From Leptasterias polaris (taxonomy: Eukaryota > Echinodermata > Asteroidea > Forcipulatida > Asteriidae), in contig JAZGTN010000038.1 in assembly GCA_037783415.1 (NCBI GenBank), positions 248,001-312,000 of the forward strand: a stretch of DNA of 64,000 nucleotides, in the 5' to 3' direction. The notes beneath the pieces were generated by a model. The model was given only the letters and a program-made list of their open reading frames with translations. It was not told the origin of the DNA and made no database searches. Both the position numbers and the translations under genes were made by a program. Below are positions 33,550-42,651 of the stretch, piece after piece (position 1 is the stretch's first letter; each line of letters begins with the position of its first letter).

Positions 33550-34010
33550 GTCCTGTTTTCCAACCTTTGCAAAATGATTTCAAGGCAAAGAGTGCTAGTT
33601 CAAAGTAAGTAACTAATGTGAGCTTGCGATTCTTGACGTGTCCAATGACCTCGTGTTAGCATTCCAGTATTCTTGACTATTGCTCCCCATCCTATCTTGG
33701 ATGCATCTGAAGAAATTGTTATGTTTGGTTTTAAATTAATCTTTTGAACGTAACTCATGGCTTCACGGATTCAATGTTTTCAATCCACCAGGTGAGGTCA
33801 TTTAATTCCTCCTGTGACAAACTCATTTGAGTATCGTGTACTGTCTTCTATACTTGCAATGCTTGAGTTTTCTCCTATTCGAGATTTTGGTAAAAAGGTT
33901 GACCAAACATACACCGGAAAAGTTGATACTATCGTGCTAAGAACTTGGGTTACTTCTAGAATTGTAGGTGTATCTTTTGTTTTCAAGGACTGTCAGTATT
34001 TAGGGTGTGA
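33550..34010 (-). pseudogene. DIRS-type retrotransposon RT/RNase H fragment
   Basis: On the minus strand: ILEVTQVLSTIVSTFPVYVW (RT thumb-like), then LSQEELNDLTWWIENIESVK, then ISSDASKIGWGAI, GHWT and FELALFALKSFCKGWKTG. The order and the DAS..GWGA and (L)EL.. ALK blocks resemble the RT-RNase H junction of DIRS/tyrosine-recombinase retrotransposons. Frameshifts and stops separate the blocks. No recombinase or terminal repeats seen nearby. Confidence 0.65.
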
Positions 34011-34345
34011 TGGAAATTTGCCCATCTTTGGTTGTGGTGCAAACAGCAACAATACACCTTGAAGGCGTTTTATATATAACGAGTTTGAGCAAATTTGCCT
34101 TCTAAAGGTTAATAAGCGCACATTTTATAGTTTGAACTGATGGAAACAAATCCAATTCATAACCCTTAAGGGGCGGATCATCAAATTGACCACATTCACT
34201 TGACGTCATTATCACAATAGTCTTGCAACATTTTGGGTCAATGTTCCCGTGTGTTAATAGAGCGCATTTAGGGAGTCAATGTCCCCGTGTGTTTTATAAC
34301 GCGCATTTTGGGAGTCAACTTGTCCAAGTGTGTTTTAAAAAAACC
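34010..34345 (+). repeat. Dispersed repeat R1, copy 1
   Basis: Similar to 39230-39490 in the same direction (shared gcaaacagcaacaatacac and gggcggatcatcaaattgac). Its end has about three 40-bp subrepeats (gggagtcaatgtccccgtgt). The pair brackets the PAN-F5/8C gene. Confidence 0.75.
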
Positions 34346-34582
34346 CACTCAATCCTATAAGACAGTTATTCGTGACTCGGTTTTTGAAACAGTCGCAATG
34401 GAAATCAACGTAACTACACAGGATCGATAGATTATTACAAATAATTGTTTTGTTATCATTTGGAATAAAGCTCACTGATGTTACACTTCATACCAAGGAG
34501 TATAATGTCATCTGAAATACCGTAAACATAGGGAAAACTGATTGGGTAAAGTTTAAATAAGTTTTGGCTGAACAAAGAAAAG

Positions 34583-34680
34583 TTGATTAGAGTAGCTGGA
34601 CTTGAACCTCAGCGACCTCCAGATTATCATGCCGCCTACCAACTAAGTTATTTAGCCCTAACGTTGGCGGTTTCGTTAAT
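34583..34680 (-). mobile_element. tRNA-like SINE remnant, minus strand
   Basis: On the minus strand it reads gggctaaataacttagttgg then taggcggcatgataatctgg, a degenerate tRNA-like head related to the 48515 SINE. Too diverged to be a tRNA gene. Confidence 0.5.
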
Positions 34681-34771
34681 TTCTCAATTTGACAAAAGTG
34701 TCGTGGCATCATCCAAACAGGCTATTTGTTTTTCTCTCTTCAGGCTAGAGTTCCCTTTGACACGTCATTAA

Positions 34772-35356
34772 CCCTTTCAGTTCAGCCCCAAGGGCGACTT
34801 TAGTAGACTGTGCACTATACCCAGCTCGAGCCCCAATGGCCCAATATAACAGACAAAGAAGCAAGACTGAGCACAAAAGCCATTTATTGAAAGGCTGTAG
34901 TTTTGTCCATGTTTACCCTCCATGCCCAAGCTTAATCATTGGAAAGAGAAAGATTGGATCTTTCCAATGAAGGTAAAATATAATAGGGTTGTTATGCAAT
35001 CACTTCAAATGGGAGTGAAAAGATCCGAAATGCCAAACACTACGGAGTGCCATAAGGTTGTGTGCAAAAAGGTTTTTGGGTTTAGAGAACACACTGGGGA
35101 AACAAAGACCAAGAACTTATTGGCTGATTTCAATGATTTGTTTGTTCTTTGAAAGTTAAATTCAATGAGTAAGATAATTTGTATTACTTGTTAGGCTCTA
35201 AAATGAAATCTTCAAGGTAATAATATAGAGTTTGTAAAAATAAAAACTTTGAACACCAGCTTCCTGCTGTGTGAGAATTTGTGCGTCATGCTTGAGTGGT
35301 CATACAATGTGGGCACCAGCAGCTGTTTATATCGAAAGAACTTAGGGCTGAAAGGG
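34772..35356. mobile_element. Non-autonomous piggyBac-type element (585 bp)
   Basis: Ends ccctttcagttcagcccc and ttagggctgaaaggg, flanked by exact TTAA (34768-34771 and 35357-35360). The first nine bases (ccctttcag) match the ends of the piggyBac copies in intron 6, so the same transposase may have moved it. The internal frame at 34922-35152 has no recognisable domain. Confidence 0.82.
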
Positions 35357-35535
35357 TTAATATTTTTAATTATTATGATTACAAAATCATTGATCCTCGA
35401 ATAAGCCACTTAATCTCCGTGGAAACGAAATAACATACAGTTCATTACATATTCCTTCCTCTTTGTAATTAGGTAATTATGGCTTGAGTACGTAGAGACA
35501 AATATGAGGAGTTTCAATTCAGCCAGAACAAGAAA

Positions 35536-35883
35536 ATGGCAATCCTTTGCAGTTTGATTTTCCTCTTGCTTGAGATATTTCTTGAGGTTTCAGCATCTTA
35601 TAGTGTTAGTGGTCTTTACCGAGGGGTCTGGTACCAGCCGATAGAGCACTACGCCCTTCTAGGCCAGTCCTTCATGGATATCTCGGGCATCTCTGCCGTC
35701 ATGTGTTCTGCTCAGTGTCTCAGCCATCAAGGATGTTTCTCTTTCAACTACGATCGCATCAACCAAGTCTGTCAGATGAACAACGCCACAGCAGAGCAAC
35801 CCTGTGACAACTTTCAAGGAATGCGATATTTTTCTTACTACGACGCAACTGCAAAATACAATGTTGTGAAAACGTTCGGTTAA
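35536..35883 (+). pseudogene. Duplicated PAN/apple first exon, truncated by a repeat element
   Basis: Starts MAILCSLIFLLLEIF (signal peptide) and continues through the PAN-like Cys pattern VMCSAQCLSHQGCFSFNYD. It is near-identical to the exon at 36275. After ...YYDATAK it enters the AACGTTGT element and stops (YNVVKTFG, TAA). The normal splice donor is lost. It could still make a 115-residue secreted PAN-only protein, but I treat it as a broken copy. Confidence 0.7.
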
Positions 35884-36043
35884 AAACTTTTCGGTAACGT
35901 TGCATAAACTACCAACATGCAACCAAAGTACAACATTGGTTGAAAATCATGCAACGTCGTCAAAACGTTGTCAGCCCATCGACCAAATTGCAACCTTATC
36001 ACAACGTTGTGCAATGTTGTAGCAACGTAATGTGTTAGCTGGG
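35856..36043 (-). mobile_element. AACGTTGT-rich element inserted in PAN exon copy
   Basis: Reverse complement of the element at 5826-6030 (ends ...gtgttagctggg). It interrupts the duplicated exon right after gcaactgcaaa. It is an independent insertion from the three unit copies, so it shows both element ends. Confidence 0.78.
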
Positions 36044-36274
36044 AAGTAATTGTTTTGTTAAAATAAGGGAATAAAAGAGTAGTGACTCGGTCTTAATCGG
36101 CCGTTTAAAACCGCCAAGGTCCGTGGCCTTGCAATAAAGGACCGAGCCGATAAATCCCCGTGGAAACGAAATAACACACAGTTCATTATACTCTCCTTGG
36201 TCTTTGAGTCAATTATGGCTTGAGTACGTAGATATAAAAAATATGAAGACTTTCAATTCTGCCAGAACAAGAAA

Positions 36275-36610
36275 ATGGCAATCCTTTGCAGTTTGATTTT
36301 CCTCTTGCTTGAGATATTTCCTGAGGTTTCAGCATCTTATAGTGTTAGTGGTCTTTACCGAGGGGTCTGGTACCAGCCGATAGAGCACTACGCCCTGCTA
36401 GGCCAGTCCTTCATGAATATCTCGGGCATCTCTGCCGTCATGTGTTCTGCTCAGTGTCTCAGCCATCAAGGATGTTTCTCTTTCAACTACGATCGCATCA
36501 ACCAAGTCTGTCAGATGAACAACGCCACAGCAGAGCAACCCTGTGACAACTTTCAAGGAATGCGATATTTTTCTTACTACGACGCAACTGCAAATCCAAC
36601 GAATTGCCAG
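36275..36610 (+). CDS. PAN-F5/8C gene exon 1
   Basis: Signal peptide and PAN/apple-like domain, 112 codons. Donor tgccag|gtattt, phase 0. The ATG follows caagaaa and is shared with the upstream duplicate. Confidence 0.88.
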
Positions 36611-37853
36611 GTATTTTACAGCCCCACTCAGTCAATTTTTTCTGCTGAATACAGTGACTAATTCAAAAGGCGCAACAAGTAATAAAAAACCAAGTTAATT
36701 ACTTAATTATTCATCAAACAGGTTTTTTTCTGTCAAATGTTCTGACTGTTTTATCCTCAAGCAGGCAACGGTTTTGCTTATTATGCACATTATTTTTTGC
36801 TAAGCTAAAATACACAAGATACCAGTCAGCGCAATTGCTTTGTGTTTGCTGAATTCTGTGCTTAAGCAGCTCTAACAATTGGGCCTATGTTTTTAGAAAG
36901 TTCCTGAGGATGACGATATATGTAAAAACTTCTTGTTTGCATTTTGGTAAATGCCAAAGCAATTTTTCTCTTACAGTAATTAAAACAAAATAAAATTGAA
37001 ATGATACTAACTCCCTAATTTTGGAGGTTGATCTAAATTAAATTTTTGTTTACTCCTTTATTTCTCTACAGAACAATATTGTTTACGTTGACAACAAATT
37101 GAAGGCCTGCAGTACGTCCAGTAAGTCAAGCATTATCTCTCTCCAAGGTTTAACCACAAATTAGTTACAGATTTATCTGACGACTGTGTGGAGTAGTTTA
37201 ATTAAATGTCTAAGATAACTGTAAGATAATTGTAACTTCTATGACAAACTGCTACGTCTTTTTTGTCCGATTCAGAGAAACTCGGTCTCGAGGATGGTTC
37301 GATCCCCGATGAGAATCTCTCCTCATCAAGTAACTGGAAAGGCAATGGTGCGACATCCACACCGGGTGGTGGCCGTCTAAACAAGATACCCACAGACAGT
37401 CGCATCGTGGGAGAATGGCATTCCCTTGTAAAAGATACCAACCAGTGGATACAAGTGGATTTAGGAAACCCTACCTACGTCACTGGGGTGCTTACTCAAG
37501 GGCGTCATGAACGCGATTATCAGTGGGTGAAGAAGTACAAAGTGCAGTTCGAACCGCCCTCACCGGCATGTCTGTTAGACGTGAAAGACCAAGTTGGTGA
37601 AACTCAGGTATTTTGATATTTTACTTTTTAAAAGTTCGAATAATTATTCATAAGGATAAATACCTCTCCGATCCGCTCGCAATATTATCGTTCCGTTTAT
37701 CTTCCCTTCTAGATTTTCATTGGCAACATCAATAGTAAAGGCATCGTGGAGAGGCGCTTCTTCGAGCCCGTCGTGGCGGTTAAGATTCGCATCGTGCCCG
37801 TTGAGTGGAATGTTTCGATCACTCTGCGTTTTGAACTGCTTGGTTGTAAATAA
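36275..37853 (+). CDS. Secreted PAN/apple + F5/8C protein (285 aa)
   Basis: Four exons: 36275-36610, 37072-37120, 37276-37607 and 37713-37853, 858 nt with all phases consistent. Residues 1-20 are a signal peptide (MAILCSLIFLLLEIFPEVSA). Residues about 21-112 are a PAN/apple-like domain with Cys pattern MC-AQC-QGC...QVCQ...PC. Exon 2 is a short linker (YVDNKLKACSTS). Exons 3 and 4 form an F5/8C domain (LGLEDGSIPDENLSSSSNW, QWIQVDLGNP, TGVLTQGR, then LRFELLGC at the C-terminus). The signature Cys near the F5/8C start is in the linker. No membrane segment. A secreted adhesive or recognition role is inferred. An aataaa signal lies 13 bp after the stop (37866-37871). Confidence 0.88.
37072..37120 (+). 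CDS. PAN-F5/8C gene exon 2
   Basis: 49 nt. Acceptor tctctacag, donor gtcca|gtaagt. Encodes NNIVYVDNKLKACSTS; phase 0 in, 1 out. Confidence 0.8.
37276..37607 (+). CDS. PAN-F5/8C gene exon 3: F5/8C domain
   Basis: 332 nt, phase 1 to 0. Acceptor ccgattcag, donor actcag|gtattt. Contains the GLEDGSIPD signature, QWIQVDLGNP and the TGVLTQGR strand. Confidence 0.88.
37713..37853 (+). CDS. PAN-F5/8C gene exon 4: end of F5/8C domain
   Basis: Acceptor cccttctag. Encodes IFIGNINSKGIVERRFFEPV...LRFELLGCK then TAA, the canonical F5/8C end. Confidence 0.88.
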   Translation: MFIGNINSKGIVERRFFEPVVAVKIRIVPVEWNVSITLRFELLGCK

Positions 37854-37865
37854 ATGGTGCACAGC

Positions 37866-37871
37866 AATAAA
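37866..37871 (+). terminator. Poly(A) signal of the PAN-F5/8C gene
   Basis: Exact aataaa 13 bp after the stop codon. Plausible by position only. Confidence 0.5.
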
Positions 37872-37914
37872 CACAAATTTGGTATAACATCAGCGTGAAT
37901 CAAAAAAGACGGAA

Positions 37915-37980
37915 AACGAACAAACAAACAAACAAAACCCAACCAAAAAACAAACAAGCAAACAAACAAACAAACTTAAC
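37915..37980. repeat. (AAAC)n microsatellite
   Basis: acaaacaaac array with interruptions, just after the PAN-F5/8C gene. Similar in motif to the intron 5 arrays of genes B and C. Confidence 0.8.
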
Positions 37981-38267
37981 AGCATCAACAATCACTGGTA
38001 ACAGACTACAAAAACCCCAGCATTCATTCAATAGGATTTAAAACTTTGCATGGTGAAGATACAATCTAGTTATAGGTTTGCGTTGACTCCATTATAGAAA
38101 AACTAATTTATTGAATACCAAACAATGTCTTTTCGTTTTCTTGTTCATTAATTGTTGTTTTTTTAGTATAGTAGCTTTAGAGAGATACTATATTAAAATA
38201 CAAACCAAAAGTAGTTGTAAAGATGATGGTTGTAAACATTTTTGTCACCTTGTTTGATATGTGCAAT
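37981..38267. other. Intergenic, with a short unit-spacer-like block
   Basis: Around 38108-38145 the words ttgaataccaaacaatgtct and ttcttgttca match the unit spacer (6168-6200, 24868-24903). Otherwise nothing recognised. Confidence 0.5.
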
Positions 38268-38437
38268 AGACCTTATGCATTGACGTCACCAAGCCGCCAT
38301 CTTAGAGGTAAACTGATGATGAAACAATGGAAACGCGCTGATTTGTACGCGCGGCGCACAAGACTGGCCAATGAGCATCTTCCTTTTGACCTCTAGGTGA
38401 GGGCGCCCTACTCAAATGACGTCATATGCATAAGGTC
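38268..38437. mobile_element. 170-bp TA-flanked MITE
   Basis: Ends gaccttatgcattgacgtca and tgacgtcatatgcataaggt (then c), flanked by TA on both sides. It is short, non-coding and has an internal gc-rich centre. Fits a Tc1/mariner-type MITE. Confidence 0.82.
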
Positions 38438-39229
38438 TATTATACTGAATGTGATATATTATAGAATTAGGCAGTATGTATTTATATGGCTTGAATTAGG
38501 GGGAAATTTCTTTGTTGATGTAAATAATGAGTACAAACATCGTGATTTGAGTACGCTGGTTGTTCCTGGTTGATTGTGGTACTGTTTACAGCATGAATGT
38601 GTAGTGAAGTTTCAGATTGCGAAAGGTTTTTCGACATTAATTAAACTATTCCGATAGTTGTGTTTTATATTCAGATAGTTGTCTGCATGGTTATCCTTTC
38701 AACTATGTGAAGTAAATATGTGAAGTAAATAGCATTTGCTCCATCTAAGATAGGGTTTACAAGGTGGTGTATTGCAATTTGCATTTCAATTAAAAACTTT
38801 ATTTTATCCTATTATTAGGCAGTTCATTTGACAGTTCAGCTCCATGTCATGCCAGAGAACACAGCGGTAAGCCCCTTCTCTTAAAACCCTCCGGGAATCC
38901 CTTGTTTGTGCTGCAACTGCAGCAGCAAAACCACCAATTATTACATAACCCACTCATAAAAGTAAATGTTATCCTATTTCACAGAAACTGTTCATCGGTT
39001 CAAGGGAACAACTAATAAAATCCTACTCAACATTTTGTTAGGCTAGATTTGTTTTACCTATCTTATTTCATAATAGGGGCTTCATGGTTTGATGTTAATA
39101 AAATATATTACTTAAATTTTTAAGAGTCTGTTTTGAGATTTTACCTTTAACAAATATCCCTAAAATTGTGTAGTGTCCGTTTCGATATTGTCCAAAGTCG
39201 TTGATATTTTGGATCGGATGTGAATGTGC
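38438..39229. other. Intergenic, nothing recognised
   Basis: AT-rich, no long frames, no paired repeats noticed. Confidence 0.5.
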
Positions 39230-39490
39230 AGATTAGTTCCATCTTTGGTAGTGTTGCAAACAGCAACAATACACTTTGACGGCATTTATAACCAGTTTTG
39301 AACACACTTGCATTTGAGGTTATTAAGTCCATATTTTATAGTTTAAATTGGAATAATAATAATTCGTTTAAGGGCGGATCATCAAATTGACCAAATTCAC
39401 CTGACGTCATCATCACATGATCTTTGTTACGCCATTTTGGGAGTCCCGTGTCCCCGCTTGTTTTTGATAGTGCGCATTTTAGTTGACGTA
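39230..39490 (+). repeat. Dispersed repeat R1, copy 2
   Basis: Partner of 34010-34345, diverged, same direction. It has a single end subrepeat (gggagtcccgtgtccccgct). Confidence 0.72.
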
Positions 39491-40753
39491 GTGTTAACAC
39501 GCAACCAACTAAAACGTGACAGACAGTATAGTATGCATATTCTACCCACGGCGTTGCCCAGGTCTTTACCATAATAAGCTATTCATATGGGCCTGTCTAT
39601 CAACTCACAACAGCGATAATACTAGTAATTTCTAAAGAAGATAACTGACAAACAAAAACTTAGGCCCAGTACATCAATCCCTTTTGCTATAATCAAAGTT
39701 CAAAATAATCAAGTATTTCAACCCACCTCATCATCTATCTAGTAATCCTAATCTGGTTCTAGTGTTCTAATTTGTATGTCCCGTTTTAAATTGTCTTTTT
39801 TGTCTTGAACTTTTGTACCATTAAAAGTGTTTTTAAAACTTTGTGTGTGAATTTTTTTTTTTATCCTTTATTCATCCGAATTAAAAGCAAATAAATAAAT
39901 ATAAAAGAACAGTACAGTTGCCCCCGCTATCGAATTCTTGAATTTTAAGGTATTCCCTGTAAAAAAAAAAAAGCAAATAAACTGAATATAAAATGTAATT
40001 TCACATTTTTATTGTGAACAATAATTATTTTTTTTCATCGTGTTTGTTGTCGAAAAATAATAAGAATATGCGACGCCCTCTGCGGTTGGAACTTGGCCAA
40101 TTTTAACTCGATGATTCCACGAGGGCACGACCTTAGTTGGTACTTGAGTGTTCAGCAAAGTAAGTCGATGTTTTGAAGCCTTATTACACTCTTTGGGGGC
40201 ATTTTAAATATTTGACTTACATCTCTGTTGTTTTGTGTTACTCATTGTTGTTGAATCATTGCTTACGTTTTTGTTGTTTTTCAATTTTCCAACGTTTTCT
40301 GAATAATGTTCTTGTGTGGATAAGATCGATACACACGCACAGCATCTTCTTATCTTACGCGATGACATTTTTCTTGGTTGATTGGGAGATGGCGCCCTCC
40401 TTTGACGTATTGTATCCCTAGCGCCCTCGAAAGAGTCCATGAGTACGCCCGCAGTTCAACGACACACATTGGACTTTAGATCGGACGCCATATGAACAAA
40501 ATAATTGGCTCAAAAACTCTGGGCTGCTTAAAAATTGGACCAGAGGAATCTGGTATGCAAAGTTTGGCTTTTTATAGATTCACTAATGTCCAATTACACC
40601 AGCTGAGTGCTGAATTACACTGGCAAATCCAGCATCCCGAGAATTTCAAGATGATTTGGAACAGACACTTATTGTTGGAGAGGATTGAATCTGTTTTGCC
40701 CTTTAATTTGGGGCATCTAGGTTAAATTGTGATGAGTGATAAGTGATATACAT
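39491..40753. other. Intergenic, nothing recognised
   Basis: AT-rich with homopolymer runs near 39850 and 39960. An open frame at 40492-40725 (77 codons) shows no domain I recognise and has no codon or splice support. Confidence 0.45.
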
Positions 40754-41160
40754 TAGATTCACATCAGTCAGACAGTCTTTCTCAAGGTCGGTACAGTGTT
40801 GTAGTCAAGTACTTTTTTGGCCGCTGTACCAAGAACTGGCCAGATACTAAGATGGCTGGGTACCAAGTGCACAGGTGTCCGAGTAGCACTCAAGTACCCG
40901 TACTTGTTGGAGTCGAGTACGAGTACAAGTATCGGTGCACCAAGTCCATCAGCGCAGTACCAGCTATTCTTGGATCTCTGAGTATGGGAATTTTTGAAAT
41001 GAAAGGTAGAGCAAAGGTACAGTGTAAAACACATCAATTGGTTATTGACTAACTTCTGGTTTAAGATTTTTTTTTCTTTTTTTTCTTTTACAAATAAATG
41101 ATACATAAAAAGACAGCTTCAATGAATTACAAATGAAACTTCTTTCATACAACCTTGAAA
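40754..41160 (+). repeat. GTAC-rich unit-start box before gene C
   Basis: Third copy of the block at 10740 and 30720. Homology to the units begins sharply near the ttagattcacatcagtcaga word. Confidence 0.72.
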
Positions 41161-41290
41161 CAATGAACTGCAGTCTCACAGAAATCGATTTATCATAATT
41201 TCCAGACGGTGTCTTTCAAAACTTGCCGGTACATGGGCACAAGATATAAACCTGTACTTGGATCTTTGACAACTTTGGTCATGATGATAA

Positions 41291-42448
41291 TGTGACGGTA
41301 TGGTCGTTTCATGTGTAGCCCCGTGCGTAAACTTTATTATTACATTACGTACTGCGTGAGTATGGGTCCATACAGGGAAAAGCCTGTGTCATGACCCGAC
41401 CGCTCCTCCTTCAATCATTAGCATAATACATTTGGCTCTTTTCCATGTTGCTAGGCCGTAGCACTATATTGGGTCACAGGTCGTCCACATCCACTTGGAA
41501 AAAACTGAGTCCGCCTATATATTAGTTCTTAACATTGTATTACTTTAAAATCAAAGTAATTGGCTTGCGGTGTTTTCTAACATGTTATAGGTTAATAATA
41601 ATAGTATTACTCTGCTGCCATGGGAAACAAACAGCTTTTCTTAATAATAAGTAAATCGCGTAGTAATTCTTAATGTGTGCGCTGGCCGGAACCAACACCA
41701 TTCCCGCTCAATTCTTTCTCTATGTTGATGAGCATCAGACCGCTGATTTTTCTGTGAGTAAAACTTCTAATTTTTCTCCGCTTATATACATTGTCAGTAT
41801 CTAAAATGTTACTACATCATCTCATTGCGGGTTATAGATCCCCTGTAGCGATAATCTCTTGCAGTGTGCGTAATGGAACATTTTATATTTGAGTAGTTTT
41901 GACTCCATTGTCAGAAACTTTGTGTGTGTCAAACTTTTACACGAGGGTTGCATGACCACCTGGCGGCTGTTTACTGTCCCATTCATTTCATAGTGATGCT
42001 CTAGCTGTTTTATTTACCAGTTCGTGAGTGGTTGGCTGATTGGTGATGGTGGTGCTCAGGGATATTTACAGGGATATTTAATTGGATTGATTAAGTTAGA
42101 TTAAATTAATCAAAACCTGTTATTAGCTTAACTGGGTTAATGGGGTTTCTGTGATCGTTTTAGTATTTATTATTTTATCGGAGATTAGTTGGAATTTAAT
42201 GTGACTGGATACTGATTTATGTAACTCATTTGCCATTCACATTCAGAACCTCCTATTCAATATAGTACTTTTGTCAGCCGAATACTTGTGAACTTGGAAA
42301 TAAATCCAAACCCTCATTTTATGGTCAAAATTTTATTTTGTTTTGACTCACTTTATTTGAATTTATTGATCTCTGTGAGTTGGCATCCTACTTTCTAACA
42401 AAGTTAACGGACTACCAAGGTTGCACCACCCTACCCCTGTCCGTGACA
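41291..42448 (+). mobile_element. Probable solo LTR (1158 bp) upstream of gene C
   Basis: Begins TGTGACGG and ends CCGTGACA, a perfect 8-bp TG...CA inverted end. It is flanked by ATAA (41287-41290 and 42449-42452). The gene B upstream region has the empty site gatgataatatcac (about 11430). An aataaa lies near 42298. No retroviral-type genes are present, so it would be a solo LTR of a Ty3/gypsy-like or related element. Confidence 0.75.
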
Positions 42449-42452
42449 ATAA

Positions 42453-42596
42453 TATCACATAATTTGTTTTAGGTCAGAGTGGAAGTGTGCCCGTGCATTG
42501 AGAAAGAAAATTGTGCAGACATTTTTGTGTATGACCGTGCTCGTGCATTGATCGAGGTAGAATATTGTGAAGTTCTCTATCTACAATCATCTTACC
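42453..42596 (+). promoter_or_regulatory. Immediate upstream region of gene C
   Basis: About 145 bp shared with gene B, with the doubled gtgcattga...attgtg word. The LTR end lies directly before it, so an LTR-driven transcript is possible but not shown. Confidence 0.4.
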
Positions 42597-42651
42597 ATGT
42601 CTACTTTTGCCTTAGCTAGTTCGATCCTGCTGATGGGTGTACTTCTATTCG
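42597..42651 (+). CDS. Copy C exon 1: signal peptide
   Basis: Encodes MSTFALASSILLMGVLLF; donor ttcg|gtgagt. Confidence 0.85.

Larger units (their letters stand above)
35405..36592 (+). repeat. Tandem duplication of the PAN gene's first exon and its upstream sequence
   Basis: Block 35405-35855 is repeated at about 36147-36592, including about 120 bp upstream of the start codon. Between them lies the AACGTTGT element (35856-36043). Confidence 0.85.

Noticed and set aside
40492..40725. 77-codon open frame as a gene
   Set aside because: No recognised domain, no paralog, no splice support; length is within chance for this region.
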